Origin: Eudorina sp. 2006-703-Eu-15
Lineage: Eukaryota; Chlorophyta; Chlorophyceae; Chlamydomonadales; Volvocaceae
Direction of reading: 5' to 3'
DNA: 64,000 nt
Assembly: GCA_003117195.1 (NCBI GenBank)
Contig: BDSI01000022.1
Coordinates: 645,553-709,552, forward strand
A program made the position numbers and the translations under genes. Below, in pieces: positions 26,201 to 38,993 of the stretch; position 1 is the stretch's first letter, and each line of letters starts with the position of its first letter. The notes beneath the pieces are model-generated. The model searched no databases. It saw only the letters and a program-made list of their open reading frames with translations, and was not told where the DNA came from.

Positions 26201-27215
26201 CGGTGGAAGGGGAGGGCAGGTCAGAGGCGATGTGGGTTGGATCTGGGTTGCACTCCCGAGCCCTGAACCCATACCCACGCCTGCGCCGGCGCCGGCACCC
26301 GCACCCGCACCCGCTCCGCAGGGCCCCACCATCTGCAACGTCTACAACCGGAGCCCCGACGCCGCGAACGCCAAGCAGCACTTCTACGCCGCGACCATCT
26401 GCGTCCGCAAGAAGCAGCTGTACGGAGCCGTCAAGGCGCTGCAAAAGGTGGGTGGGTGGGTGGGTTCAGGTGTACATAAGGGGGTATACACAAGGGGGAA
26501 TGTGTGTTCGTTGGCATGCAGGGCAAGAGTGAGTGACGTGCAAGGGGCATGGCAGTGCCCAACAGCCGTTCGTATGCGTATATTATGTACCCAATGCCTG
26601 GATGGAATGTGTGTGTAAAAGAACCCGGTGTAGAGAACTGAGCCGGAATGTGTGTGTGTCGCATATCTGACCGGGCCGGGCACTGGCCAGGGGCTGTTAG
26701 ACCAGCCCTAATGGAATGACCGCCGAAGCACTGTCCTCCCTTTGTGGGGGGAGGAGAAGGGCGAGCGTTTGGAGAACACACGCTCCTGTGTTCCAGGGGA
26801 GCTTCCCGGTCCAGGCCCGGGCCCTCAGAGGCGCACTGGTCTTGGCCTCTTGCGCGCCGAGGGTCCGACCCAGGTGGGCGCTCCCTGCTCCACGGTCGCT
26901 GCCCGACCCATTTTTCTTTTCGAGGAGATGAGGACGAAGCGGCCGACCTGCTGCGTTCCCCACACCCCGCCTCCAACGTCCACCAGTTTCCTACACCCCC
27001 TACCACCTCCATCCCCAACCCCCGATCGCCCTCTCCCTCCCCACCGTCCATTTCCTGTCGTACAGCTGGGCGGCAGCGGCGTGCTCGTCCAACCGATGAC
27101 GTACATCTTCGACGAGGAGCCCGAGCGCTGGACCAAGCTGCTCACCACCCTGGGCCTGGACCCCGCCCACTTTCACGGTAGCGGTAACGGCAACGGTAAC
27201 GGCGCCGCCCACTAG
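14257..27215 (+). CDS. HISN1: ATP phosphoribosyltransferase, plastid-type (9 exons)
   Basis: Catalyses ATP + PRPP to phosphoribosyl-ATP, the first and regulated step of histidine synthesis, expected in the plastid stroma. Exons 14257-14473, 16020-16120, 18711-18770, 19344-19536, 20729-20937, 25426-25551, 25968-26108, 26322-26447, 27066-27215 join in phase to 440 residues, stop TAG. Residues about 1-50 are Ser/Arg/Ala-rich and transit-peptide-like. Conserved blocks follow: [48 protein letters not shown], and the PRPP-binding [17 protein letters not shown], built across the 4.5-kb intron 5. The C-terminal part ([26 protein letters not shown]) matches the histidine-binding regulatory domain of the long, hexameric HisG form. 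Start ATGATG at 14257 gives the transit peptide. Introns total about 11.6 kb; intron 5 contains an antisense PP2C gene. Confidence 0.95.
16728..16785. repeat. CAG-rich trinucleotide tract in HISN1 intron 2
   Basis: Interrupted (CAG)n run of about 17 units broken by GGACGG. It lies inside the 2.6-kb intron 16121-18710. No exon-like sequence was recognised elsewhere in that intron. Confidence 0.85.
18133..18322. repeat. Dispersed repeat module (two copies) with (GT)n, HISN1 intron 2
   Basis: Two tandem copies of a module containing GGCAGGCAGAACA(G/A)GAGTGC and GTGACATGCGAGGGG, about 90 bp apart, followed by a (GT)n run. The reverse complement of this module recurs at 48.2 kb and 51.65 kb, and a diverged same-orientation copy at 26.5 kb. 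It appears to be non-coding and part of a dispersed family. Confidence 0.7.
22478..22482 (-). terminator. TGTAA polyadenylation signal of the nested PP2C gene
   Basis: TGTAA on the minus strand, 43 nt after the PP2C stop codon. TGTAA is the usual poly(A) signal in Chlamydomonas-type nuclear genes, so its position supports an independently processed transcript. Confidence 0.55.
22525..23774 (-). CDS. PP2C-type (PPM) Ser/Thr protein phosphatase, nested in HISN1 intron 5
   Basis: Metal-dependent Ser/Thr phosphatase of the PPM family. Exons 23774-23475 and 23313-22525 join in phase to 362 residues, stop TAA. The N-terminus MGAYLSSP is a good N-myristoylation signal and resembles plant PPM1G-like PP2Cs. 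PP2C motifs follow in order: [20 protein letters not shown] (metal Asp), [40 protein letters not shown] (metal Asp) and [11 protein letters not shown]. Residues about 105-155 are a Glu/Ser/Gly-rich insert. All catalytic positions are intact and the length is normal for the family. The whole gene lies on the opposite strand inside intron 5 of HISN1. The 161-nt intron argues against a recent processed retrocopy. Confidence 0.95.
26480..26745. repeat. Dispersed repeat modules in HISN1 intron 8
   Basis: Contains a diverged copy, reversed relative to 48.2 kb, of the module with GGGCATGGCAGTGCCCAACA and TATGCGTATATTATGTACCC. It is followed by a module with GCATATCTGACCGGG...CAGCCCTAATGG and GACCGCCGAAGCACT that recurs in the same orientation at 28311-28386. 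Confidence 0.7.
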
Positions 27216-27477
27216 GTACCCCCACTGAGAGTCAGTCCAGAAGATACCCCAAGACGGCGCGGAGGAGGAGGAGGAGGAGGAGGAGGAGGAGGAGGAGGCC
27301 GAGGCCGCAGCGGCAGCGGCAGCGACGGGGTCACTCTTATGCCTGCCTCGGCTGTCTCCTGGATGTACTCGTTCCGTCCTCGCGCTGCGTGAGCCCGGGG
27401 GTGGGGGGGTTTTTGAGCGTGCGCGCCTGGTGGGTTGCGGCTAGGACCTGTTTGGGCCCGGACGTACATGGGGGCCG

Positions 27478-27615
27478 GGCTTGGGGCTGCGGCTGCGGCG
27501 GCACCTGCGGCTGCGGCGGCGGCTGCGGCGGCACCTGCGCCTGCGGCTGCGGCTGCGGCTGCGGCGGCACCTGCGCCTGCGGCTGCGGCTGTGGCGGCAC
27601 CTGCGGCTGCGCCGG
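27478..27615. repeat. CTGCGG/CACCTG hexanucleotide-like tract
   Basis: Interleaved GGCTGCGG and GGCGGCACCTGCG units just after the HISN1 stop. Frames through it encode only Ala/Pro or Cys/Gly runs. Confidence 0.85.
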
Positions 27616-28219
27616 GGGCGGGCTGCCGTCCGCAGGCGCCGAATGAGTGCCTGGAGAGACGCCGGGGGACTGCGGGTGTCTTGATGCGTGGTGCGGCGGG
27701 ACTGCGCAGCGTGATTGGATGTGGTGGGTTCATTTGGGTTTAGCCCTGGCCGGTGCGTGGGTGGGTGCGCGCTCGCGGTGCGGCGGTGGCGCCGGTGCGG
27801 TGTGCGGTGCGCGGTGTGCGACGCGATTCGAGGAATGCGGCACGGCATAAAGGCGAGGGTGGTGGGTGAGGCTGGACGAAATGTGCCACAACCACGCCGC
27901 GGTCTCGCGAGCGTAGCGTCTTGGCGGCGAAGGTGTGGATGGTGCGTCCGAGTCAGTCGCCTCTGTTGCGAGGCGGGGGCTCGTGTGGGCTGGCTGTACG
28001 CAACATCGGACGGCAAGCCGTGCTGTACGCCGCCGGGGTTTGGCTGCTGTCGGTTCGTTGTCGCGCACACACCACACGCGATGGGGGTTAAGAGTTCAGT
28101 GACAGGAAGGAGCAGAGCGGAGGTGGCGGGGTAGGGGCGGTGGATCCGGGACCGGGCGACCTCCGAAGGCTGGAAGGCGTGTTGCGGGTCCGCAGGTGCG
28201 GCAGGTGCGGCGCACGCGC

Positions 28220-28645
28220 GCGTGTGTGTGTTTAGAAAAGGAACCCGGCCGACCGAGCCCAGGTGCAGATATACGGTACTTGCCATGTAACCTGCAAGAA
28301 CGTGTGCGTGTTGCATATCTGACCGGGAATGGCATTGACCAAGGGCTGATTACCCAGCCCTAACGGAAAGACCGCCGAAGCACTCTCCTCCCTTCCTTTG
28401 CGGGGGAAAGAAGGTGTGTGTGTGTGTGCGTGTGTGAGAGCCGCGAGAAGCGAAGTCCAGCGTATCAGGCGATGTAGGCGAAGGGAGTAAATGACACCCG
28501 AAATACCGGGAACCCGAATGACCGACAGCCCAGATGGAAGTGAATGGTGACGGCGACGTAGAGGATAGTCGCAGACCAGCCGCATCCTCGAGCGACCGTT
28601 GACTGAGGCGGGCGCCAGAGCTCCGGTAGCAACCGCCGGCGGAAT
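28220..28645. repeat. Dispersed repeat copy, inverted relative to 48.2 kb
   Basis: The plus strand from about 28438 to 28640 is the reverse complement of 48267-48480 with only scattered differences. It includes GACTGAGGCGGGCGCCAGAG, GACGGCGACGTAGAGGATAG and CGAGAAGCGAAGTCCAGCGT. A GT microsatellite borders it. The module at 28311-28386 matches 26668-26740. Confidence 0.85.
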
Positions 28646-30261
28646 GGCTGCGACCACAGCGCGTGCAATGCCGCAAGCAAAACATCGTGCCCAGCACAAC
28701 CGGCCCAGCCCGTGCAAAGGATGCGATCGTACTGACCCGAAGACAAGAACACGGGAAGCCAGGCGTTGCAGCACAGCGTTAGTAGTCGGCAGGGTCGGGC
28801 AGGGTTCCGCGAAGGCGACATGCGTAACGGGTGGCAAAGCGAGGACACACGTGCGCGCGACGGGCCTAAGGTAAGTAAGTAAGGTAGTAAATTGGTAAAT
28901 TGAAGTAAAGTAGTGTGAAGGAAAGGGGACGGAAGAGCAAATATGGGCCGACGAGTGCGATGGGCGTACGAGCAACGGCATGGCAACGGTGCGGGACGAT
29001 ATTGCAGCAAAGCGGGACGCGACTTCGCGATGCAAATGATGTGTGTGTGTGTTAGCAAGGAGAAAAGCTGAGCCGCGAAAAAGCAGAACCGTGTCCAGGA
29101 ATGCAACCGACGACTGTGCGTGTGTGTGTATGTGTGTGTGTGTCTTGATTGAGAAAACCGGCCCGCACCCGCCCATGTGTGTGCGTGTGTATCTATCTAC
29201 CCAGCCTCGCGTTCTGTCGCGGAGTGCCGGTCACCGCCGTACCTGCGCCGTACGCAGCTTGCGCGCAAGAGGGCATGTGTACGGCGACGCAACAAACTAA
29301 CAAAGACCGGTACGGCAGCCCTCCGCTTCCTCACCTCTCTGTCCCTCTGTCCAGCGCACCGCTCCGGTCCCAGCCGTGCAGCCGCGGGCGCATGACCGGC
29401 TTCCCGGAAGGGTTCTAGGGCTCTGGACATTCTGAGGGCTCTGGATATTAGTTGCCGTACATGATACAGTGAGCCCCGCATTGCAGGCCGTACAAGCCGG
29501 GGGGGGATAAGGCCCGCGGGAGAAAGGCGGCTCCCGCTGGCTGCCCCGGGGGAGCTTGCGGGCGCTGTGTGACAGCGTACCCTGCCGTACACCCCTCGAA
29601 CGTACGACGGTCACAAACAATGGGACGTGGGGGCCACACCCTTGCGCCTACGAGATGCGTAACGTTCGCGACCAATCCCTGGGACCTAGGGGCCAACCCA
29701 GGGAACCTGCATCATGCTTCACAGGGTTGTATGAAAACGTCTGAAGGGGGGAACGGGACGGAAGCGCTCGCAGACGCAGACGCAGACGCCCCGACCCTGG
29801 GGGGTCCTGCCCTCGCAGGGGCCTCGCAATAGGGGCACGGACAGGTTCTTTCAACGGTCACAACCATAACGGTCAACAACAACAACGGTCAACAGCAACA
29901 ACGGTTTTCCACACGAGGACCCAGAGCCGCATGCGAGGGGGCGTCTGGGCGACCGACGGCTCCGTTCCCAGGTCGGCGGCTGCTGTGAGCGATTCACGTT
30001 ACCGTCGACCCCGCGGGTCATCGGAAGTCAGCTGCTGCTGTGTCGGGCAGGGCAGTTAATAATGGGAGGGGGAAGGGGGGAGGGAGGGGCCGGGCGGTAG
30101 TTCCCATGCTCACTGTTTGTGTGCACATTGTTTGTGTACGACTGTGTTGTTCCCCGGGGGGTGGGCCGTTTGACGCCCACCGGTGCAACACTCAGTCAGT
30201 AATGCCTCGTCACGCTACAGGCGATGAGCCACGAAAACATTCTGCCAGAGCCGGAGATGCT

Positions 30262-30545
30262 GGCCTAAGCCCGAAATGCTTCACAATTGCTGGCCTAAGC
30301 CCGAAATGCTTTCACAATTGCTGGCCTAAGCCCGAATTGCTTCACAATTGCTGGCCTAAGCCCGAAATGCTTCACAATTGCTGGCCTAAGCCCGAAACAA
30401 TTGCTGGCCTAAGCCCGAAATGCTTCACAATTGCTGGCCTAAGCCCGAAATGCTTTCACAATAGCTGGCCTAGGCCCGAAATGCTTCACAATTGCTGGCC
30501 TAGGCCCGAAATGCTTCACAATTGCTGGCCTAGGCCCGAAATCAT
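30262..30545. repeat. ~30-bp minisatellite
   Basis: About ten copies of a unit containing GCTGGCCTAAGCCCGAAATG followed by CTT(T)CACAATT. Early copies read CCTAAGCCCG, the last four CCTAGGCCCG, and one copy is shortened (CCCGAAACAATTGC). No coding role is evident. Confidence 0.95.
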
Positions 30546-33534
30546 TGTTAAGGATGTTACAGCGGACCCCGCGGGCCATCGATGGCTTCCTCACCACACA
30601 CTGCATAAACGAAACTGCGCCGCCATGGCGCACCGGACACGCTCCACACATGCCAACGGAGGCCAGGGACACGGAGACGCAGGCGTGGCCCGCACGCATC
30701 ACGCACCCCGCAGACATGCCGACTGACGAGACGCACTCGGGGGGGACGAATCGCGGAGGCGCCCCGGGTATCGGTCCGGGGGTTTAGTTGCCCCCTCCGC
30801 GGGTTAGTTGCGACAAGAGGCACAGGCGGGCCCGTTCTCTGCCCACTGCAGGCAGGCATGTAGGCAGGCATGTAGGTAGAGGTATCTATGGCAAACACAT
30901 ATTGACCCCGAGCTGATTCGGTCGGGTTCCCTTTGTACGGTAATAATCACATGCATATACACACACACATACACATAAACCGAAGGTGCACCATGCCCAG
31001 ACGACCATGCACCGACCATGCTCCGACCGGCCACGGCCCCCCGCCCAGTATCCGCCAACCAACCAACCAACCAACCAACCACGCCATGCCATCGGTATCA
31101 CCGCCAACCCCACCCGCGATACCCCCGAGTACAGTATTATGCGTAATGCCGTGCGCGCCCGGGATCACTCGGCCGGGGCGGGGCGCCTAAAGAGACAACA
31201 ACAGTATCATATCAAGCCAAAAGCTTGGCCGCTGGTGAGGTGTCCTGTCGTACTACTGCCGTACCTGCCCATGCACGCTGCCGTGGCAGAGTTACCCACA
31301 ATTCAAGTATGCGCAGCATAAGATAAATCGCGAATTTATCAGTACAACGATACAACGGTCGACAGAGATCAGCCGGAGATCCGTATTTCGCCAGTGGTAG
31401 CAGCAGTAGCAGCGGTGGCGCCACCGCCGGGGCAGCAATCAGCGACAGCACCACCCCCACCTGCGCCTGTCCCAATGCTTTCCCGGCATGGAACACGCCA
31501 CTCCGCTCGTTCAGTGCGGCGCGCAGCACCCCTACATCAGCAGTAATCGCACACAAGCGCGCAGACCACCAACACCGACACCACACGCAGGCGCACTGCC
31601 CCGGCGGTGCGTTACCGCACCCTTCCTTCCACCGCTCCCAACCTCTCCGCCAAACCCTGAAGAGGGCCCGAGGCCGGCAGGGCGGGACAGGGCGGGACAG
31701 GGCGGGACAGGGCGTCGCTTGGCCGCCACACCCCTAGAGGGCCCCCGGGTGCCGGGTGGGGTCACAACACGGCCTCCCCGTCACCTCTCTATCTAGAAGA
31801 CTCCGGAGACTGCTGCCCACCGCCCACCGCCCACCGCCCACCGCGCACCGCGCACCGCCGCCCACTCTTGAGCACTCACATCCTGCAAAGATGAGTGCAC
31901 AACCCACCGCAATGCGTACACGTCAAAGACAAACGTATGTGCTCGGCGTGTACGGCAAACGTACGCACACCACCGCGGCACGTAAATAATCCCACGCCAC
32001 GCACAGCAGCAGCGAGCGACCAATGCACCGAGCCCCGAAGGGGGGCCGGTCGGGCGGTCGGCGCGGCCCACAACCCGAGGGCGCGGCAGCACGCGGGAGG
32101 GTGCAGCAGCCCACGCCGCCTGCCGCAGCCTCCTGGACCGCATAGATAACCCCCCGCAGAGCTCCGGACGAACCCATCAAGCCCCAAAACCCAAGGTACG
32201 TCACCTTATGACGGACTGTTGTGAGCACAAATAGTCCGACCAAACAAACAATGTAAGGTATGAAGACCCAGAGCAGTGCCGCGACTATTATCACCATCAC
32301 CACCACCATCATTACCAACAACAAAACAAAGTCCACGCCGGGCCATCCGCCGATGGACATCTCTTCCGAGCCACAGCACATCCCCTGCCTGACCTGCCTG
32401 ACCTGCCGCGCACATCATTTATCTCTCCATTCCCGCCCCCGCACCCCCACCCCCATCACACAACATCAATGCCGTCGGAGTCCCCACAGTTATGCCAACG
32501 TGCCGTGCGCGCGCGTGTTTGTGTAAAAGATAACTGAGCCGCGCGCGCGCGTGTGTTTGTGTTATTTAAGCAGGTGTGTGTGTGTGTGTGGGTGGTGGTG
32601 GGGAGGTGGTAATGGTTATAGGGGAGGGAGGGGAGGGGGCCACAGCCATCCACAGCAAGGTGCAGCCCGTCCGGCAGTAGCGGCAGCTGTGGTGCCGCCA
32701 AATGTTCGACCACCGCCGCAGTATCACAAGGCCGCTGTGATCTGCGGGGGTCAGTTCCGATGTGGCCCTGAGCACAGCAAGATGCCATACAGTGCAACCA
32801 TGACACATGCCGTACAGGTACGAACCAATGTATAAGATACCACCGCACCATCGACTGCTGCCAGCCCACGCGCGCGGCGATTGACGGTGAGGCCACCAAC
32901 AAAACGAAACACACACATACACATGAACACACACACGTACACAAACACACACACGTACAGTTATCGTACGACCGATCTTGAGGCGAAGGTGGGGCCGATG
33001 TGACGACACTGACCACATCCTTCCCCTGGTGTGCATAGGGCCCACGCTTCCTATAGGATTTCTGTTATCGACAATATAAAAATTGAACTCGAATCCGGGA
33101 TCAGATCGGATCGGATCGGATCGGTGGTTGGGCACAAGCGAATGCAGAAAGTGTAGTGCCTGCGGTTGGCGGTCAGTTGGCGGTTGGCGGCTATGGCGTT
33201 GCCGTCCGCAAACTCCGACACGGCAACGGTCAGATTTGGGCCCCCTCTCCCTCCGCCCGCATCGTTGCCTATCCATCTTATGTACACCTCGCCTCCCGCC
33301 CTTCTTGCCCCCCCGGCCCCACAGGTTTACAACACCTGCGCCCCCCCAGACGCCCTTGAGCAGCTCCGATCTCCCACACATCCCCCATACACACACACAC
33401 ACGAACCCTAGTACGACAATCACATAGCGTCGATAACGGAATGGCATCCAGGTAACACGTCCGGCCCCAGCGTGAGCCCCTGCCCCAATCCATCTGCTCC
33501 CCCAGAACCTGCTCCCCCATCTCCTTCCTCACGA

Positions 33535-33589
33535 CCGCACCGCACCGCACCGCACCGCACCGCACCGCACCGCACCGCACCGCACCGCA
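33535..33589. repeat. (CGCAC)n pentanucleotide repeat
   Basis: Eleven CGCAC units, 170 bp downstream of the stop codon of the minus-strand kinase gene. Confidence 0.95.
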
Positions 33590-33757
33590 GCCCCCATAGC
33601 CATCTGTTCTGACTGCCTGACTGACTGACTGTCGGTCGGTCGGTCGGTCCGTCCACGCCAGCCCATCCTGTCCACGGCGCGGCGCCTGGTCGCCCCACCT
33701 GCAAGCCCCCTCACCCACGTCCGGGTTTTATTGTAAGTTGACAACCTCACCCACTTG

Positions 33758-36700
33758 TTAGTTCGTGATCACGCCCTCACACGCGGCGGGTAAGGGCTCC
33801 TGGGAGGTCTTGGACAGGATGTAGAAGCACGTCTCCGACACGTCGGGGGTGCAGGGCCCTGGTCCCGAAGAGGGTGCCGTACTACATACGACCCGAAGCC
33901 CCTCCGGCTCAACCGGCTCTCCCACGACAACCCCGTCGCCTACCCGGCGATACCCTCCCTGGACCCCCACATCTCCCCCCGCCGCCGCCGCCGCCGCATC
34001 CGCGAGCTGGCCCCCAGCGGCGGCGGCCGCCGCCACCTCCGCGGCCCCGAGCCCGGCAAGCGCCAGCCGCGGCGGCAGCGGCGGCGCCAGCCGCGGCGGT
34101 GACCTCGGCGGCGACGCCGTCGCCGCCGGCGCCAGCGGGAGGTCCTGATCCGCAGCGACGCCGTAACCCAGCGTCGGTTCCCTGGGAGGCAGCCACATCA
34201 GCACACCGGCCTCCTCCTCCGCGACTGCTACTGCCTCCGCCACCGCCGCCGCCGCCGCCGCCGCTGCCGTGGTCGGGGTCGGGGCGGCGGTGGCATTCGC
34301 CGCCGGCGCTTCAACCATCGCCGCCGCCGCCGCCGTGACGAACGGGCCAACCATCGTCGCCGCCGCCGCCGTTGCCGCCGCCGTTGCCGCCGCTGTCGCC
34401 GCCGCCGTCGCCATCGCCATCGGTCGGGCCGCCCACAGCTGCTGGGCCATACGGATGGCCTCTTCCTCGGAGCTGACCACGGAGAGGAACTCGTTCATGA
34501 ACCCTTGTGCGCGGCAAAGGCCCGGCGGCGGCGCCGCCGCCGCCGCCGCCGGCTCCGGCGGCGCCTCCGACACCGCGCCGGCTTGGCTTGCCCTCTGCGC
34601 CGCACCCGCCACCACGACGCCGATGGCCGGCTGCGTGTCCGGCGACAGGCCGGCGGGCTCATCCGGAACGGCTCCAGGGTGGGCCTCACCCAGCTGGGGG
34701 GACGCGGGCACCTCGGGCGCTACCACCATCGACAGCCGGGAGCGGGGGCGCGCGCCAATGTCCGGTGGTACGGCACGTACGGCCTCGACGCGCGTCATTC
34801 GTTGCGGCCGCGACGCCTTGAGGATCATCTCCAGATCGATGAGCTCACCCAGGATCTCCGAGAATCTTGGACGATCTGCGGGATCTCTGCTCGTACATCT
34901 CCGGCCAAGGTTGACCAGGCAGGCCAGAACTCGGTCCAGGTCCTCGTCGGAAGCGTCGGCGGCGGCGCCGGTCGGGGAGGAGGCGGCGGCGGCGCCGCCG
35001 CCGGCGGCTGTACTGCAGGACGAGCCCGCCATGTCGTCCGTACCACCCGTGGTGCATGTCGCCGTCGTATTCAGCATCGCGGTCAGCGCGGTCGAGGTGC
35101 CGCGCATCAGCATCGGACCTGCCGTACCTGCCGTACCGGTCGTACCACTCAAGTCCATGTTGGATCCGGACGCGCCGACGAGGCCGCCGACGGCGGCGGC
35201 CGTGGCGAGCGCGTTCCGCGGATTGGTGGTGGGGAAGATAAGGCCGTACTGCCGTGCAAGCCGAGCTGCCGTACCCAAGCCCGCTTCGACGCCCTCCGCG
35301 CCGGCGGCGGCGATGGCGGCAACCTCCGCGTCGGCGTCGGCGTCGGCGCTCGGCGCACCGCTGTGGAGGGTCTCCGCGCGAACCGAAGGCCACCGCAGCT
35401 CCAGGGAGCCGTCCAGGATCCCCAGTACGACGCACGCTGCGGCGACAGACCCACGGGTCAGGTCACAGACGCGGGCCCGGTCAAGGTCCATTAAGACGCA
35501 GACAGGGCGAGCGGTGCCGAATTCACCAGACCGAATTCACCGGGGGTGTGCTCTTCCGTCTGGGAGGGGCAACGGCTAGGGAGACGTCCCATCGAGCCCA
35601 CACACAAACCCACACCCACGCCAACATCCCCCGGTCCCGCGGTCCCTCACCCGTGGCACCGGTGTCAATGGCGTCGCTGTACGGCTGCTGCCGCGTCAGC
35701 GCCTCGGAGAGCATGACGCCGAAGCTCCAGACTGCGCGCGGGTCGGTGCGTCGGTGGGTCGGTGGGTCGGAGTAGAATTCGGTTTCGGCGCGAGGATGCG
35801 ACGGAGGACGGCGACGACACGCCCACAATCCCTACACGTCAGCCCCTAGAGACCTCCGACAGAGCGCACCTCCACACACGATGCACCCTTACCCCACACC
35901 AACCCACTCCACCCCAGCGACTGCTGCCCCCGGGTGATAACCCTGGTGCCCCTCCCCCCTCCCCACCTCCCCACCTCCTCCCCCCCTCCCCCCCTCCCCC
36001 CCTCCCCCCCCGGACAAGGGCCACCGCCCTCCGGATCGCAACATCCTAAACACGCGATATGCCGCACACTGCTGTGCCGTACCGTCTGATGCCATACTGG
36101 CGTGTCCCAGCAGCGCCTCCGGTGCCATGTACAGCGGCGTGCCCCAGGTGTTGGTGTCGATGGAGGTTTCCCCAACAGGCAACAGGTGGCTCAGCCCAAA
36201 GTCGCCGATCTGCGGGCGCGGGTTGGCCCCCAAGGGTGCGGCAGCACGCAGGCGGCTGAGGAGGGTGTGTGCACGCCGGCCGGGCGCAGCGATGGGCGGG
36301 GGGCAGCACGAGAGACATTGCGTGCTGCAGAGTGCAATGCGGCGTGTTGCGCGCAACGGGGGGTTCGGGAGAGAGGAGCAGGTTCGCGGTTTCGGTGTCT
36401 TGGTTGACATAAGGGGGAGCCGGAGGAGGACTAAGAATCGAGGAGGACGAGCGAGACGGCATCTCCGTACCTTGACGACGAAGCCCCGCCGGTCTCCTCT
36501 GGACGACTTGAGCAGCACATTGCCGGGCTGCCCCGGGCAGGGGGGGGGACGGGGAAGGGGGAGGGGAGGGGAGGGGTTGTAAATACAGGTTCGTTCGTTT
36601 GGGCCTAGAGTCGGACGACGTGGGGTCAGAAGAAAGCAGCAGGGAGCAGGATGAGCTGTAGGGAGCAGGACGAGCAGCAGCACCCCCCGGTGCAGCCGCA

Positions 36701-38961
36701 ACGTGGACATCCGCACTAGCCTCCGCAATGCCAGCAGCGATGGCAGCGGCAGCCCGGGAGGCAGCGCGGGAGGCAGCGGCCCTCACCTTGATGTCGCCGT
36801 GCACGACGCCCGAGGTGTGTAGGTGCAGCAGCGCGCGCGCCACCTCCGCCGCCGTGCGCACCAGCGCCCGCCTCGCCACCCGCTGGTTCCACATGTCGCA
36901 CGGCTCGAAGATCCCCCGGTATATCGCCCGCGACAGGGTGCCCTTGCCGCAGTACTCCATCACAACCAGCGTCACGGACTGCCCCACCGTCGCGCCCAGC
37001 CGGAACAACACTTCGTGCAGTACGGCAAGCGGCGTGTCGGACTCCAGGGGTCGCAGCCGGTCCACGTGGGGGTTGGAGGCGTAGGTCTCTGTACGGGGTG
37101 TAGGGGGGGCGGGAAGGAGGGCGGGGGGGAGGGGGAAGGTTGCGGTTTGGTGGGAAGGGTGGGTGGGAGAATACGGCAACTTGGGGCTTCTGGGTTGCGG
37201 TGTGCGTACAGTTTGCGGTGCTGGCCATTAAGAGCTGGGGTGCGCTGGGCGGGTGGGCGGGTGGGCGGGTGGGCGGGTGGAGGGGCGGGATAGGGCGCGT
37301 GAAAAGACAGCGACTATGGGGCGGGGCGGGGCCGCCACTGCGACACACAGTGAAAGTGTCGGGTGAGTTCGCCGCAACGCGCACATCCACCTCACCGCCC
37401 ACCAGGAGCGGCGGCGCGGTTGAGGTGCTTCGACGTTCGCATTGGATTACATCGGGTTTTGATGTCCGCACCGGCATACGGTACATTGGGTCGCGTCTTG
37501 CCGCGTGCCGACCCATGGGTCGCCACGGGCCCCGCGGGTTGGAAACCCTAGGACATGAAACCACAACACACACCGCCTTACCGTTCTTATCCGTGTAGAA
37601 CTGCAGCAAGCGCTCCCCAGGAGGCGGCGCGGCGGCCTGAGCGAGTCGCTCCGAGGGCCTCTGGTTCCGCCGCCGCGCGTCCTCCCCCGACCGTCCCTGT
37701 GGCGGCTGAACGCCGCTGCCGCTGCCGCTGGTGGTGGCGGCGGGTGGGGTGCCCGCCGCCGCCGCTGCCGCCGCCGCGGAGCCCGCGTCGGGTGAAAGGT
37801 GGAGCTGCTGCCGCTGCCGTTCGCGGCGCCTGCGCTGCCGGTCGCGGTGCGATTCCAGCTCGTCGAACAGGGCCGCAGTCATGACGACGGTACGAGTATC
37901 GTGTACCTGTCGTACAGTAAGTAAGTACGGCGCAGCCGATGGTCGGGTCAGGTCGGGTCGGGTCAGGTCAGGTCGGGCCGAAATGAGGCTGCGGGCCGTG
38001 CCCTTTCCTCCGCGCCTCGCGCCGCGCCGCCCCGCGCCGCGCCGCGCCGCGCTGCGGGCAGAAGAGAACAAGATCCTTCGCGCGATCGCGTCTGGCCAGC
38101 CGTTGGTCCTGGTCCGCAGCATCCCCCCGAACCTCCCACCACCTCACCCCATCACCCGAGGACCCCACCGCCGCCATCTGCCCACCTTGCAGATGTGTGG
38201 GTGGGTGAGGGCCGGCAGGGCGCCCAGAGCCATCTCCTGCATCGCGGCCCGATCCAGGCGGCGGCTGGTCACTATGAACTTGACTGCCACGTCGGTGCCG
38301 CCCATGAAGCCTGCTCGCGGCCACAGTGGGGTAGGGCGGGGCGGGGGGCGGGAGAGGGGTGTGCACTCGGGGGAGGGGGGAGAGGGGTGACCATTGGAGG
38401 GGGTGCGGTCCGAGGGAGGGGTGAGGCGCTGAAGGATTGGGGACCGGGGAGGGCTCCGTGTCGAACCGGCGCGCCTTCGAATGGTGTGCTGCGCGGTGGG
38501 GTGTCGCGGAAGGAAGCCCGATGGCGCGAGTCTACTGCCGTGGCCACACGAACTGTGTGGCGGCGCATTGAGCGCGGGGTGTGAGTGTGTGGTTAAGAAA
38601 ATCTGCGTGGGATGTGTGTTTAGGTACGCCGTTGGATGTGTGTTGGGGCAGGCGGGGGGGGGAGAGGAGGGAGGGTGTGAAGGCTGAAGGATTGAGAGCT
38701 TTATTGAGATTCGGCCCCCGGGTGCGCGGGCACGGCCAAGGCCATGGACAAGATCCCGATGTGGTTTGGACGAAGCGTGGAACCCCTGACGTACCGTGTA
38801 GGACGATGCCGTACGACCCAATTCCGAGGACGCGGGTATTAAATGTCAAACCGTCCAGCAGCTGTGAGGAGAGGGACGGGCCCGTGGAGTGGGGTGCTGG
38901 GGAGGAGCTGGCACGAGGTGACTCGGCGGACTTGCCCGGGTCGTTGGTGTTCGTGTTGTTG

Positions 38962-38993
<32 letters not shown>

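Larger units (their letters stand above)
27216..33757. other. Gene-free, repeat-rich interval between HISN1 and the first kinase
   Basis: No open frame with recognisable protein features or splice-linked exons was found on either strand. The interval holds (GGA)n at 27261-27297, a CTGCGG-type tract at 27478-27615, dispersed repeat modules at 28.2-28.65 and 32.5 kb, several GT runs, a 30-bp minisatellite near 30.3 kb and a CGCAC array at 33.5 kb. The first few hundred bases should contain the HISN1 3' UTR. Confidence 0.6.
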
